Assembly: GCA_038145175.1 (NCBI GenBank)
Contig: JAYQPE010000003.1
Span: 1-64,000, forward strand
From: ATZT02 sp038145175
Lineage (GTDB): Bacteria; Actinomycetota; Actinomycetes; S36-B12; UBA5976
Length of the DNA stretch: 64,000 nucleotides
Direction: 5' to 3'
Shown here piece by piece: positions 1 to 9,509 of this stretch (the stretch's first letter is position 1; each line of letters opens with the position of its first letter). The notes beneath the pieces are model-generated. The model was not told where the DNA came from and ran no database searches. It saw only the letters and a program-made list of their open reading frames with translations. The position numbers and the translations under genes were made by a program.

Positions 1-522
<522 letters not shown>

Positions 523-647
523 AACTTTGAATTTGATCTCTAGCGGACAAAACAAGCTAGTTTGCTTATAAATTGTCTAACTAAAGGAATTTCATACCGT
601 TATGAAGGCACACTAAGTACCCCCATAAACGGGGTTATTGATATTAA

Positions 648-677
648 CTTTCTCGGCACGCTGTTGAGTTCTCAAGT
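648..677 (-). promoter_or_regulatory. rRNA antitermination box (boxA-like)
   Basis: The minus strand reads CTTGAGAACTCAACAGCGTG followed by CCGAGAAAG. This closely matches the conserved leader motif upstream of actinobacterial 16S genes, where a TTGAGAACTCAA boxA-type sequence is followed by a G/C-rich element. It is expected to recruit Nus factors so that polymerase reads through the rRNA operon. It lies about 125 bp upstream of the mature 16S 5' end, a normal distance. Confidence 0.75.
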
Positions 678-867
678 TGCAGGCGCGCATCAAATCAACT
701 CTTCCGAGTTTTCAATGAGGCCTTTTGTCAAAACTCTTCTTGCTGGTCATTTCACCCTAGATTGGGTGCCATGGGTCCTAATTTCCGACCTAAATGCAAG
801 ATGAGCAACAAAACCAACCTTGTGATTTTGTAGCGACAAGAATCTAACTTACCTTAACTAGACTTTT

Positions 868-884
868 GGGGCAATCTCAGCCCC
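868..884 (-). terminator. possible hairpin after tyrS
   Basis: Directly after the tyrS stop codon the minus strand carries GGGGC, seven bases, then GCCCC. A 5-bp GC stem is plausible, but it is followed by AAAAGTCT rather than a T run, so it is at best a weak or Rho-assisted terminator for the arg-tyrS transcript. Confidence 0.3.
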
Positions 885-2144
885 CTAGAAAATGGCTCCT
901 GCCATAGATTTTTTACCTCTTCTAACAACCAAAATTGAACCGTGAATTAAGTCATTTTGGCTTATTTTCCAATTAATGTCATTTATTCGTTGATTATTCA
1001 CATAAGCACCACCTTCATCAATGGTTCTTTTCGCAGAACTTTTTGAATCACAAAGTTTTGTTTCAACCAAAAGATCGATAATTGTGATTTCATTTGCATT
1101 TTTTGTAAATTTGGTAAGTCCTGCTTCTTTTAGTGCCGAGATTAAAATATCTTTTGAAATATTTTCTAATTCTCCTTGGCCAAATAAAGCATTTGAAGCA
1201 GCTATAACTTGATTTGTTTCATCAATTCCATGTACTAAGGCTGTTAATTCTTGTGCTAAATACTTTTGGGCCGACCTATCCGCTGGTTTTGATTTTAGTT
1301 CATTTAACAATTCTTCAATTTTATCTTTTTTTGCCAGACTGAAATATTTTAGTAAGTGTTCCATATCTCGATCATCGGAATTAAGCCAAAATTGGTAAAA
1401 AGAATATGGTGAAGTTAATTCTGGAGATAGCCAAATAGTTCCTTCTTCAGTTTTACCAAACTTATTACCGTCTGCCTTAATCATTAAAGGTGTAGTTAAA
1501 GCGTGAACTTGCTTTGCTAAAACTCGTCTGATTAGGTCAACACCTGCTGTGATGTTTCCCCATTGGTCACTGCCACCTGTTTGTAAAACACAATCATATT
1601 TTTTATTTAATTCCAGATAATCGTTTGCCTGCAATATTGCATAGGAAAATTCTGTGTAAGAGATTCCAGACGCATTTAGTCTTGCTGAAACTGCTTCTCT
1701 CTCGAGCATTCTATTAATCGAAAAATGTTTGCCAAGGTCTCTTAATAAAGTTATTGCATCGATCTGATTAGTCCAATCAAAATTATTAACTACTTCACAC
1801 TTGTTGTTGCCAAAAAAATCAAAAAATTTGATTAATTGTTTTGCTATTTTACTAGTCCAATCAATCACAATTTCTTCTTCATTTAAATTTCTTTCACCAC
1901 TTTCTTTTGGATCACCAATCAATCCAGTTGCTCCACCTACTAAGGCGATTGGTTTATGTCCTGCTAATTGAAGCCTTTTGGCGGTAAGAATTTGCATTAA
2001 GTTACCTAGATGAAGACTGGGTGCAGTTGGATCAAAACCGATATAGAAAGTAATACTTTGATTGTTTATTAAATCACTCAAAACTTTTTCATCAGTTGAT
2101 TGAGCTATTAGTCCTCGCCACTTTAATTCTTCCCAAATTTTCAT
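885..2144 (-). CDS. tyrS: Tyrosyl-tRNA synthetase
   Basis: Charges tRNA-Tyr with tyrosine in the cytoplasm. The class I signature appears as the HLGN motif in PSLHLGNLMQ near residue 37, and the KMSKS loop as KFGKTEEG near residue 220. A C-terminal S4-type RNA-binding domain carries the ending SSAKRTIDEGGAYVN...VVRRGKK. I start at the ATG at 2144 (MKIWEELKWRGL), giving 419 residues, the usual length. An in-frame upstream start at 2180 would add 12 residues reaching further into argH and has no family support. The chosen ATG overlaps the argH stop as ATGA, with AGGA eight bases upstream, so it is translationally coupled as last gene of the arg operon. Confidence 0.95.
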   Translation of the reverse strand: MKIWEELKWRGLIAQSTDEKVLSDLINNQSITFYIGFDPTAPSLHLGNLMQILTAKRLQLAGHKPIALVGGATGLIGDPKESGERNLNEEEIVIDWTSKIAKQLIKFFDFFGNNKCEVVNNFDWTNQIDAITLLRDLGKHFSINRMLEREAVSARLNASGISYTEFSYAILQANDYLELNKKYDCVLQTGGSDQWGNITAGVDLIRRVLAKQVHALTTPLMIKADGNKFGKTEEGTIWLSPELTSPYSFYQFWLNSDDRDMEHLLKYFSLAKKDKIEELLNELKSKPADRSAQKYLAQELTALVHGIDETNQVIAASNALFGQGELENISKDILISALKEAGLTKFTKNANEITIIDLLVETKLCDSKSSAKRTIDEGGAYVNNQRINDINWKISQNDLIHGSILVVRRGKKSMAGAIF

Positions 2145-3568
2145 ATGTTTAGTCCTGGAACTGGATTGTGATTTGACCATTTAGCTAAAACTACTAATTC
2201 TTGCCTTACTGCTTGCACTTGTTTTGCGACATTGTCTGGAGCAGTTCCCATAGTGTTTATTCTAGAACTTAGAGCCTTATCGACATTTAAACAATCCAGC
2301 AAATCTTTATCAAAATTTGTATCAATTTCTTGAAATTCAATAAGACTTAATTCGTGAATTTCTTTATTCTTACTCTCGGCATATTTGACACATTTGCCTG
2401 TTACTTCGTGGGCTTTGGCAAATGCCACCCCTTTTACTACTAAATAATCCGCAACTTCTGTAGCTAGCGCATGGTTTTGTATTGCATTACTTCTCAATTT
2501 ATCTTTGTCAAATGTAAGAGATGCTAATGTTCCAGTCATTGATTTAAGCATTAAAACCAAATTATCGTGAGAATCAAAAACAGGTTCTTTATCTTCTTGT
2601 AAATCCCTATTGTAAGCAAAAGGTAATGCTTTCGAAGTAACTAGAATGTTTGTTAAATTTCCAATAAGTCTTCCTGTTTTACCTCTTGTTAACTCTGCAG
2701 CATCAGGGTTCTTTTTTTGAGGCATGATGGATGATCCTGTCGAGAATTCATCAGAGAGTTTTGCATAACCAAATTCAGAAGTGTTAAAAAGAATGATTTC
2801 TTCAGCAATTCTTGATAAATGGATTCCAATGCTTGCACAGATATACAAGTATTCGGACACAAAGTCTCTATCAGACACTGCATCAATACTGTTACTACTT
2901 GGTCGGGAAAATCCTAATTCGTTTGCAATCCACATAGGATCTGAAATTAATGAAGTACCTGACAAAGCAGCAGATCCCAATGGACAATGATCAACTCTTA
3001 CATCCCAATCAGTAAATCTTTCCACGTCTCGAATTAGAGAGAAGCAATGTTTCATTAGTTCATGACCTAAAGAAACAGGTTGGGCATGCTGTAAATGAGT
3101 AAAACCTGGGGCTACATCTTTCTTGTGTTTATCTGCTAAATTCGTCAATTCACTGATTAAATTAATTACTAAATTGGACAGTTGACGCGAAGATACTCTC
3201 AAAAACAGTTTTAAATCAGTGACAATCTGATCATTTCTACTACGCCCTGCTCTGATTTTGCCACCAAGCTCTCCAACTTTGTTTTCTAATAGTCTTTCAA
3301 TCACAGTATGTACATCTTCATCTGTGGCAAGTGGTTGAATTTTCTTATTCTCGATATCGCTATAAATGTCTTTTAATGATTGACTTAATTTTTCATAATC
3401 CGAAGAACTTATAATTTCACTTCTTTTTAATGCCTTTAAGTGCACACTTGACTGAATAATGTCTATTAATGCTAAGCGCCAATCAAAATGTGTTGACTTA
3501 GAGATATTAAACATGTCAGGATGCATTGATTTTTCAAATCGAGCACCCCATAACTTTTTATCGTTCAT
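2141..3568 (-). CDS. argH: Argininosuccinate lyase
   Basis: Last step of arginine synthesis: splits argininosuccinate into arginine and fumarate. The 475-residue protein has the fumarase/aspartase superfamily signature GSSIMPQKKNPD (near residue 277) with its flexible catalytic loop, plus the N-terminal LWGARF and RSRNDQ motifs. Start and stop overlap the neighbours by 4 bp: the ATGA junction with argG upstream and with tyrS downstream. No missing residues noticed. Confidence 0.97.
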   Translation of the reverse strand: MNDKKLWGARFEKSMHPDMFNISKSTHFDWRLALIDIIQSSVHLKALKRSEIISSSDYEKLSQSLKDIYSDIENKKIQPLATDEDVHTVIERLLENKVGELGGKIRAGRSRNDQIVTDLKLFLRVSSRQLSNLVINLISELTNLADKHKKDVAPGFTHLQHAQPVSLGHELMKHCFSLIRDVERFTDWDVRVDHCPLGSAALSGTSLISDPMWIANELGFSRPSSNSIDAVSDRDFVSEYLYICASIGIHLSRIAEEIILFNTSEFGYAKLSDEFSTGSSIMPQKKNPDAAELTRGKTGRLIGNLTNILVTSKALPFAYNRDLQEDKEPVFDSHDNLVLMLKSMTGTLASLTFDKDKLRSNAIQNHALATEVADYLVVKGVAFAKAHEVTGKCVKYAESKNKEIHELSLIEFQEIDTNFDKDLLDCLNVDKALSSRINTMGTAPDNVAKQVQAVRQELVVLAKWSNHNPVPGLNI

Positions 3569-4764
3569 TTATTTTTTCTGTCTCGATCTGCAGCAATTTT
3601 TGAAGTCATTCCAAATATTTCAATAAAACCCTTAGCCCAGGATTGATCATAAGTATCTTCTGAGTCATAAGTTGCAAGATCATATCGATATAAAGACTGA
3701 TTACTTTTTCTTCCAGTAACCCATGCTCTTCCAGCATGCATTTTAAGTCTTATGTCTCCTGAAACATTTTTTTGTGTTTCATCTATAAAAACATCTAATG
3801 CTTTTCGTAAAGGTGAAAACCATAAACCGTCATAAACAAGTTCACTCCATCTTTGCTCAACACCTCTTTTAAATCGAGCCAATTCTCTTTCTAAGCAAAC
3901 ATTTTCCAATTCCTGATGCGCAGTTATTAAAGCCATTGCACCTGGTGCTTCATAAACTTCTCTGCTTTTTATTCCGACGAGTCGATCTTCAACCATATCG
4001 ATTCTTCCCACACCTTGTTCACCAGCCCTTCTGTTCAAAATTTCTATAGCTTGAAGCATGTTTACCTTTTGACCATCTATTTTTACAGGTATTCCTTTTT
4101 CAAAAGTAATTAAAACTTCATCAGCATCCTTCTTTTCAGCTGGATTTTTTGTATAAGAATAGATTTCTTCAATTGGGGCGTTCCAAATATCTTCAAGAAA
4201 TCCTGTTTCAATTGCTCTACCCCAGACATTTTGATCAATACTAAATGGATTCTTTTTATTAACATCAATTGGAAGATTTCTTTGCGTTGCAAAAGCAATC
4301 GCCTTGTCACGTGTCATACCGGAATCTCTAACAGGAGCAAAAACTTTTAAATCAGGATCAAGTGCGGCAATGCTAACTTCAAATCTAACTTGATCATTTC
4401 CTTTACCTGTACAACCATGACCAACCATATTGGCATTATGTTTTTGCGCAGCTTCTACTAAATATTTTGAGATGATAGGTCGTGACAAACTTGAAACCAG
4501 TGGATATTTATCCATATAAAGAGCATTTGCTTTTAAAGCCGGAGCACAATAATCGTTAGCGAACTCTTCTTTTAAATCCAAAACTTCTGCATCAATAGCT
4601 CCGCAGGCTATGGCTCTTTTTTTAATTATGTCCATGTCTTCGCCACCTTGACCAACATCTGCTGCAACAGCAACTACTTCAGAACCTGTCTTGTCTTTTA
4701 TCCATTCAATTGCTACCGAGGTATCTAATCCTCCTGAATAAGCTAAGACAACTTTGTTACTCAT
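3565..4764 (-). CDS. argG: Argininosuccinate synthase
   Basis: Joins citrulline and aspartate with ATP to form argininosuccinate. The PP-loop ATP-binding motif SGGLDTS sits at residues 10-16, followed by a typical type I ArgG body (GHGCTGKGNDQVRFE, DQNVWGRAIE). At 399 residues it is standard length. The ATG is preceded by GAGG seven bases upstream, and 32 bp separate it from argR. Stop overlaps the argH start (ATGA). Confidence 0.97.
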   Translation of the reverse strand: MSNKVVLAYSGGLDTSVAIEWIKDKTGSEVVAVAADVGQGGEDMDIIKKRAIACGAIDAEVLDLKEEFANDYCAPALKANALYMDKYPLVSSLSRPIISKYLVEAAQKHNANMVGHGCTGKGNDQVRFEVSIAALDPDLKVFAPVRDSGMTRDKAIAFATQRNLPIDVNKKNPFSIDQNVWGRAIETGFLEDIWNAPIEEIYSYTKNPAEKKDADEVLITFEKGIPVKIDGQKVNMLQAIEILNRRAGEQGVGRIDMVEDRLVGIKSREVYEAPGAMALITAHQELENVCLERELARFKRGVEQRWSELVYDGLWFSPLRKALDVFIDETQKNVSGDIRLKMHAGRAWVTGRKSNQSLYRYDLATYDSEDTYDQSWAKGFIEIFGMTSKIAADRDRKNK

Positions 4765-4796
4765 CTTTTTTCCTCACTTTTCTAGTAAGCCTACCT

Positions 4797-5282
4797 TTAT
4801 TGTTTTGCATAATCCCAGATTTGACTTGCTACTTTCTTTCCATCATCTAGTCCTTTAGTCACAACTAAAACTGTGTTATCGCCAGCAATAGTTGCTAATA
4901 CTTTTTCCATGGCTGCTTGATCTATCAGTGAGGCTACATATTGTGCAGCACCGGCGGGAGTATGAATTATTGCTAAGTTTGCAGAACTATCCACTCTTAT
5001 TACAAATTCAGTTAATGATTTTTCGAGCTTGTTTCTAATGTCTTTAGAACTTTGCAGTTTATCTGCGCTATTTTTCTTGATTGCGTAAATATTTTTGCCA
5101 TCAGTTCTTAAACTTTTGACAGCGTTAATTTCATCCAAATCTCTAGATAAGGTTGTTTGGGTAACATCAAAACCTTTGGATTTAAGCATATTAAGCAGTT
5201 CGTTTTGAGAACTTATTTCCTTATTTACAATTAATTCTTCGATGACATGCTGTCTAGCGGTTTTGGAATCAGGATACTTCAT
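4797..5282 (-). CDS. argR: Arginine repressor ArgR
   Basis: Arginine-dependent transcription repressor of the arg genes. The N-terminal winged helix-turn-helix covers about residues 5-75, with SQNELLNMLKSKGFDVTQTT and LSRDLDEI typical of the family. The C-terminal hexamerisation and arginine-binding domain has HTPAGAAQYVASLID and TIAGDNTVLVVT, including the conserved GD(D/N)T motif. 161 residues. Start chosen at the ATG at 5282, with AAGGG seven bases upstream; it overlaps the 3' end of argD by 14 bp. Its probable target is the palindrome at the argC promoter (9490-9505), giving autoregulation because argR sits in the same operon. Confidence 0.95.
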   Translation of the reverse strand: MKYPDSKTARQHVIEELIVNKEISSQNELLNMLKSKGFDVTQTTLSRDLDEINAVKSLRTDGKNIYAIKKNSADKLQSSKDIRNKLEKSLTEFVIRVDSSANLAIIHTPAGAAQYVASLIDQAAMEKVLATIAGDNTVLVVTKGLDDGKKVASQIWDYAKQ

Positions 5283-6453
5283 TCATTATCCCTTCTGATT
5301 TAGTTACAAGATCGATTGAATCGTTGATAATTTCAACAGCCCTAATAATTTGTTGAGAGTCAACAATTAGAGGTGGAGCAAGTCTTAAAGTATCGTCTTT
5401 AACAGCGTTAAGAAGTAACCCTAGTTTTTGACATTGAATTTCAATATTTTTAGCCAAATTGCCTTTTAGTTTAACTCCAATTAAGAGTCCTTCTCCAGTA
5501 ATTGTTTTAACTTGATCGTTACTTGACATTAAATTCCTAAATAAATCTCCCATTATTTTGGCATTTTCAAGTAAATTATCTTTTTCTATAGTGTCAATAA
5601 CAGCCAGAGCAGCTTTTGCAACAACGGGATTTCCCCCAAAAGTTGATCCATGAGATCCAGGTTTAAATAAGTCTGAATAATCTGTGGAAACAATAATTGC
5701 TCCCATTGGAAGTCCTCCGCCAAGTGCTTTTGCTACACAGATAACGTCTGGTGAAAAATTAAATTTTTGATGATGAAACCAATATCCAGTTCTTCCCATG
5801 CCAGTTTGAATTTCATCGACGACTAAAAGACTCTTTTTTTTCTTAGTAATCTCTCTTGCATTGATAACAAATTCTTCACTTAAATTATTTACCCCACCCT
5901 CTCCTTGAATAGTTTCTAGGAAAAAAGCTGCTGTTCGTTTAGTAACTTGTCTCTTAATATGTTTAGTTTTTTCAGGGTCAATAAATCTAACATTGCCAAG
6001 AAGAGGTCGAAATGGTTTTTGCTTCGATTCTTGACCAGTAACACTCAAAGCGCCTACGGTTCTTCCATGAAATGAGTTTTTTAATGAAACCAGTTTCTTT
6101 TTTCCAGTAAGTCTGGATAATTTAATAGCTGCTTCAATAGATTCGGCACCTGAATTACAGAAAAACACTTTTCCATTTAAACCTGATATTTCAATTAATT
6201 TCTCTGCTAATTCTTCTGCTACATCATTTGAATATAGATTACTTACATGATCTAGTCTTTTGATTTGTTTATTAACGGCTTCAATAACTGCAGGATGTGA
6301 ATGTCCTAAAGCATTAACCGCTATACCCGATAGGAAATCAAGGTAAATATTTCCTTCAGTGTCTTTTAAGTACAAGCCCTCACCTTGTACTAATTGAATG
6401 CTAGGTGTTGAATAATTATTCAAGATAAATTTATTAAAATATTCGCTTTTCAC
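5269..6453 (-). CDS. argD: Acetylornithine aminotransferase
   Basis: PLP enzyme that converts N-acetylglutamate semialdehyde to N-acetylornithine with glutamate; related enzymes also act in lysine synthesis. Class III aminotransferase features: CNSGAESIEAAIKL, FHGRTVGALSVTG, the DEIQTGMGRTG motif, and the PLP lysine in CVAKALGGGLPMGA. 394 residues. It starts with GTG at 6453, overlapping the argB stop as GTGA. argF, which follows argD in some actinobacteria, is not here: argR follows directly. Confidence 0.95.
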   Translation of the reverse strand: MKSEYFNKFILNNYSTPSIQLVQGEGLYLKDTEGNIYLDFLSGIAVNALGHSHPAVIEAVNKQIKRLDHVSNLYSNDVAEELAEKLIEISGLNGKVFFCNSGAESIEAAIKLSRLTGKKKLVSLKNSFHGRTVGALSVTGQESKQKPFRPLLGNVRFIDPEKTKHIKRQVTKRTAAFFLETIQGEGGVNNLSEEFVINAREITKKKKSLLVVDEIQTGMGRTGYWFHHQKFNFSPDVICVAKALGGGLPMGAIIVSTDYSDLFKPGSHGSTFGGNPVVAKAALAVIDTIEKDNLLENAKIMGDLFRNLMSSNDQVKTITGEGLLIGVKLKGNLAKNIEIQCQKLGLLLNAVKDDTLRLAPPLIVDSQQIIRAVEIINDSIDLVTKSEGIMNEVS

Positions 6454-7334
6454 TTTTTATCCCTTATCACCATTGTGCCGGTTCCTGAATCAGTGAAAAC
6501 TTCTACTAACAAAGCATGAGATTTACGTCCATCGATTACGTGCGCTCTACTTACTCCATTTTTCACCGCATCAAGACAAGCTTCCATCTTTGGTCGCATT
6601 CCTTTATCAAGGCTTGGTATCAAAATTTCTAATTCACTTAACGATATTGTTTCTATTAAACTACTTTCGTCAGGATAATTTGATAAAAGTCCTGCTACAT
6701 CTGTGAGTAGAACAAATTTCTGAGCGTTAAGAAATTTAGCAATTGCTGATGCGCCTTGATCAGCATTGATGTTAAAGATTTGTCCAGTTGAATCTGTACC
6801 TAAGCAAGATAAAACCGGAATCTGACCTTTATCAACAATATTTACAATCTGTTTGGTATCTATTTTTATAATTTCACCAACCAATCCCAGATCAATTTCT
6901 ACTTGATCATGAAACAATGATTTCTTTTCAACTTCGATTGCCTTATTCTCGTCACCAGAAATTCCCACAGCAACTTGTCGAAGTTTATTGATTTCATTAA
7001 CTAAATCAGTTTGTACTTGTATCAGTACTTTTTTGATAATTTTTATAGATTCTGAATCAGTAACTCTAAAACCGTTTTTGAATTCTGATTTAATATTTGC
7101 TTGGCTAAGCGCTTCTGTTATCTGTGGTCCTGCACCATGTACTACAACCGGTTTTAACCCAGCTAATTTTAAGAAAACAACATCTTGGGCAAACTGCGTT
7201 AACAAATCTTTATTAACCATTGCGTTACCGCCAAATTTGATCACCACAATTGAATCTTGAAATTTCAATAACCAAGGTAATGCTTCAGCCAACACTCCTG
7301 CTTTAAAAAGCGCATTTTTCTGCGAATTGGTCAT
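6450..7334 (-). CDS. argB: Acetylglutamate kinase
   Basis: Phosphorylates N-acetylglutamate, normally the feedback-controlled step of the pathway. The amino-acid kinase fold is shown by VVIKFGGNAM (about residues 29-38), VVHGAGPQI, and FVLLTDVAGLL near residue 208. The N-terminal helix (ALFKAGVLAEALPWL) resembles that of arginine-inhibited hexameric enzymes, so feedback inhibition by arginine is likely but inferred. 294 residues. The stop overlaps argD and the ATG overlaps the argJ stop (ATGA). Confidence 0.95.
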   Translation of the reverse strand: MTNSQKNALFKAGVLAEALPWLLKFQDSIVVIKFGGNAMVNKDLLTQFAQDVVFLKLAGLKPVVVHGAGPQITEALSQANIKSEFKNGFRVTDSESIKIIKKVLIQVQTDLVNEINKLRQVAVGISGDENKAIEVEKKSLFHDQVEIDLGLVGEIIKIDTKQIVNIVDKGQIPVLSCLGTDSTGQIFNINADQGASAIAKFLNAQKFVLLTDVAGLLSNYPDESSLIETISLSELEILIPSLDKGMRPKMEACLDAVKNGVSRAHVIDGRKSHALLVEVFTDSGTGTMVIRDKK

Positions 7335-8479
7335 GACGAGTAAGCCGAATTCTCGTGAACATATTTTATAGACAAATCATTTGTAAGAACTGTTGCTTTA
7401 TCAGTTCCTATATTTAAATCAACATCAACTTTGATAAATCTATTTGACAGGTCTATCTTTGTTTCATTTTCACTAGACACTCCAGATTTACAAACTAATA
7501 CATCATTGATAGATACATCTACTTTGTCTGCATCAATTTTTGCTTTTGAATTTCCAATCGCTGCTAGGATTCTTCCCCAATTCGGATCTTCACCAAAAAA
7601 AGCGCACTTCAATAGATTATTTCTGGCAATAGTTCTTCCGACCTCTGTAGCGTCATCTTCTGTCATAGCGTTTCTAATAGTTATCTCTATATTTTTGGTG
7701 GAACCTTCCGCATCATTTATTAGCAAATCAGCTAATTTATCCAATACTTCAATTAATGCATCCTTTAATTCATCATTCGAAGGAGAATATTGTGATGCTC
7801 CTGATGACATAAGAATGACAGAATCATTCGTCGATGTACAGCCATCGGAGTCAAGTCTGTTCAAAGTCATTTTTACTGCGTGTTTCAAAATATCCTTGAA
7901 TTTTAAATTTGATATATCTGCATCGGTCGTAATAACACAAAGCATGGTTGCCAAATCTGGAGCTAGCATTCCTGCACCCTTTATCATGGCGCCTAATCTG
8001 AATTTATTTTTGTCAAGTGCAACTACTTTCTTATGTGAATCCGTAGTCAAGATTGCCTCAGCAGCATGATCACCACCATCATTGGCTAATTTTTTCACAA
8101 GGACATCAATTCCATTACTAATTTTTTTCATGTCAAGATATTTTCCAATTAACCCAGTAGAGCAAACAGCCACATCAGCTGCACCGAAATTTAACAAATT
8201 TGCGGTTAATTCAGCACTTTCGTGCGTATTTTGAAATCCTTTACTTCCTGTGCAGGCATTAGCTCCACCACTGTTAAGTAAAACAGCTTTTATTTTTGAA
8301 CTTTTCAAGACCTCAGAAGACCACAAGACTGGAGCAGCTTTGACTTGATTTGAAGTAAAAACTCCTGTCGCGTCAAAATTTGGTCCTGTGTTAACAACAA
8401 GGGCTATATCTTTATGGCTTTTCTTTAGTCCACAATTTACACCAGAGGCAAGAAAACCGAGTGGGAATGTCACACTCAT
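7331..8479 (-). CDS. argJ: Bifunctional ornithine acetyltransferase / N-acetylglutamate synthase
   Basis: Transfers acetyl from N-acetylornithine to glutamate, recycling the acetyl group; bifunctional members also make N-acetylglutamate from acetyl-CoA. The self-cleavage site is visible as LAPDLATMLCVITTDA (about residue 170), where the Thr of ATM becomes the N-terminal nucleophile of the beta chain. Also present are NSGGANACTG in the oxyanion-forming region and the EDPNWGRILAAIG motif. 382 residues, within the usual 380-410. Four-base overlaps with argC and argB. Confidence 0.95.
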   Translation of the reverse strand: MSVTFPLGFLASGVNCGLKKSHKDIALVVNTGPNFDATGVFTSNQVKAAPVLWSSEVLKSSKIKAVLLNSGGANACTGSKGFQNTHESAELTANLLNFGAADVAVCSTGLIGKYLDMKKISNGIDVLVKKLANDGGDHAAEAILTTDSHKKVVALDKNKFRLGAMIKGAGMLAPDLATMLCVITTDADISNLKFKDILKHAVKMTLNRLDSDGCTSTNDSVILMSSGASQYSPSNDELKDALIEVLDKLADLLINDAEGSTKNIEITIRNAMTEDDATEVGRTIARNNLLKCAFFGEDPNWGRILAAIGNSKAKIDADKVDVSINDVLVCKSGVSSENETKIDLSNRFIKVDVDLNIGTDKATVLTNDLSIKYVHENSAYSS

Positions 8480-9480
8480 TTTTGTAGTCCCATTGTTTCA
8501 TCTAAACCATTCATTAGGTTTAAATTTTGAATTGCCTGGCCTGCAGCACCTTTAATTAAGTTATCAATCACTCCGACAACCGTTATCTGGTCAGTATTCT
8601 CATCGACAAAAATGTTAAATTTCGCTGTATTGGTATCAACAACTTCATTAGTTGAAATATTTCTATCTTCAATTAATTGTATGAATGAACAGTTGTTGTA
8701 ATAATCTTTAAATTTCGAAATCAAATCTTCTTTGTGAACCTTTTGCTTAGTTTTGAATATCGTATTGGCTAAAATGCCGCGAGAAAAGGGTCCAAGGGTT
8801 GGGTTAAAACTCAACTTTACTTCCTGATTGTTGATTTTAGAAAGAGTTTCTTGAATTTCTGCTATATGTTGATGTTGTCCTCCCATCTTGTAATTGGTTA
8901 TAGATCCCATAACCTCACTTGCTAGTAAATTTTGATTTGTTTTTTTACCTGCACCAGTAGTGCCACTTGTGGCAACTACCGAAATTTGATCTAAATCAAT
9001 TATTTCATTTTGTATAAATGGTGATAAAGATAAATTAATTATTGTTGCATAACATCCCGGATTTGCTACATGATGAGATTTACTAATAAGTTTCTTTTGT
9101 CCCATCAATTCAGGTAGGCCATAAGTCCATGTTCCAGCAAAATTTCCTGAGTAGTATTTTTTCCAATTATCGGGTTTATTTAATCGAAAATCTGCGCCTA
9201 GATCCACAATTTGATGATCTAGATATTTTTTAGCTAACTCCCCTGATTCACCATGTGGCAATGCAAATATCAAGATGTCATTTTTACCTACTTTGGATTC
9301 TTGATATTTTTCGAATTCTTGATCATAAATTCCCGATAAGAATGTATGTTCGTTGGAAATTTTGGTTTCAGCTTTAGAGCCGGCGAAGGCATATTTCAAA
9401 TTAAATTGGGGATGACTGGCCAATATCTTGAGCAGTTGTCCACCCGCATATCCAGATGCCCCAAATAAATTTACGTCCAT
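8476..9480 (-). CDS. argC: N-acetyl-gamma-glutamyl-phosphate reductase
   Basis: NADPH-dependent reduction of N-acetylglutamyl phosphate to the semialdehyde. The N-terminal Rossmann motif FGASGYAGGQLL is followed by the catalytic cysteine in HVANPGCYATII (about residue 143) and GTTGAGK. I place the start at the ATG at 9480 (MDVNLFGASG), giving 334 residues, because a perfect TATAAT lies exactly six bases upstream, the arrangement of a leaderless mRNA. An ATG two codons earlier (9486) touches the -10 box and would lie upstream of the expected transcription start. First gene of the arg operon, which runs through tyrS. Confidence 0.93.
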   Translation of the reverse strand: MDVNLFGASGYAGGQLLKILASHPQFNLKYAFAGSKAETKISNEHTFLSGIYDQEFEKYQESKVGKNDILIFALPHGESGELAKKYLDHQIVDLGADFRLNKPDNWKKYYSGNFAGTWTYGLPELMGQKKLISKSHHVANPGCYATIINLSLSPFIQNEIIDLDQISVVATSGTTGAGKKTNQNLLASEVMGSITNYKMGGQHQHIAEIQETLSKINNQEVKLSFNPTLGPFSRGILANTIFKTKQKVHKEDLISKFKDYYNNCSFIQLIEDRNISTNEVVDTNTAKFNIFVDENTDQITVVGVIDNLIKGAAGQAIQNLNLMNGLDETMGLQK

Positions 9481-9486
9481 AAACAT

Positions 9487-9505
9487 ATTATACGCATATG
9501 CGCAT
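9487..9505 (-). promoter_or_regulatory. argC promoter with probable ArgR operator
   Basis: On the minus strand, TATAAT (9492 to 9487) ends six bases before the argC ATG at 9480, so transcription should begin at or next to the start codon. Immediately upstream and touching the -10 box is a 16-bp near-palindrome (9490-9505, perfect core CGCATATGCG). Its T/ATGC...GCAT character resembles actinobacterial ARG boxes. Binding of ArgR there would block the polymerase. No good -35 hexamer is seen at 16-18 bp. The -10 assignment is fairly firm; the operator role is inferred from position. Confidence 0.55.
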
Positions 9506-9509
9506 AAAA

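Larger units (their letters stand above)
523..884 (-). promoter_or_regulatory. rrn leader and promoter region between tyrS and 16S
   Basis: This 362-bp non-coding stretch is the only gap above 300 bp. On the minus strand it holds, in order: a GGGGC/GCCCC inverted repeat just after tyrS, a CACCC/GGGTG inverted repeat (752-767), a TTGACA hexamer (731 to 726) that could be a -35 element but has no convincing -10 at 16-18 bp, the antitermination box near 648-677, and a small CCCC/GGGG hairpin near 621-634. A strong rRNA promoter must lie upstream of the antitermination box, but I cannot fix its -10 element. No tRNA or credible coding sequence is visible. Confidence 0.6.

Noticed and set aside
709..731. 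TTGACA at 731-726 as a complete rrn promoter
   Set aside because: No TANNNT hexamer occurs 16-19 bp downstream, so only the -35 resemblance is noted within the leader entry.
562..804. 80-residue open frame upstream of 16S on the plus strand
   Set aside because: It runs antisense across the rRNA leader, including the antitermination box, and resembles no protein.
2145..2180. Longer tyrS start
   Set aside because: It adds 12 residues not found in the family, while the ATG at 2144 forms an ATGA junction with argH and has AGGA upstream.
7431..8069. 212-residue open frame on the plus strand inside argJ
   Set aside because: It is fully antisense to a complete argJ with intact motifs; the frame is open only because of codon bias in argJ.
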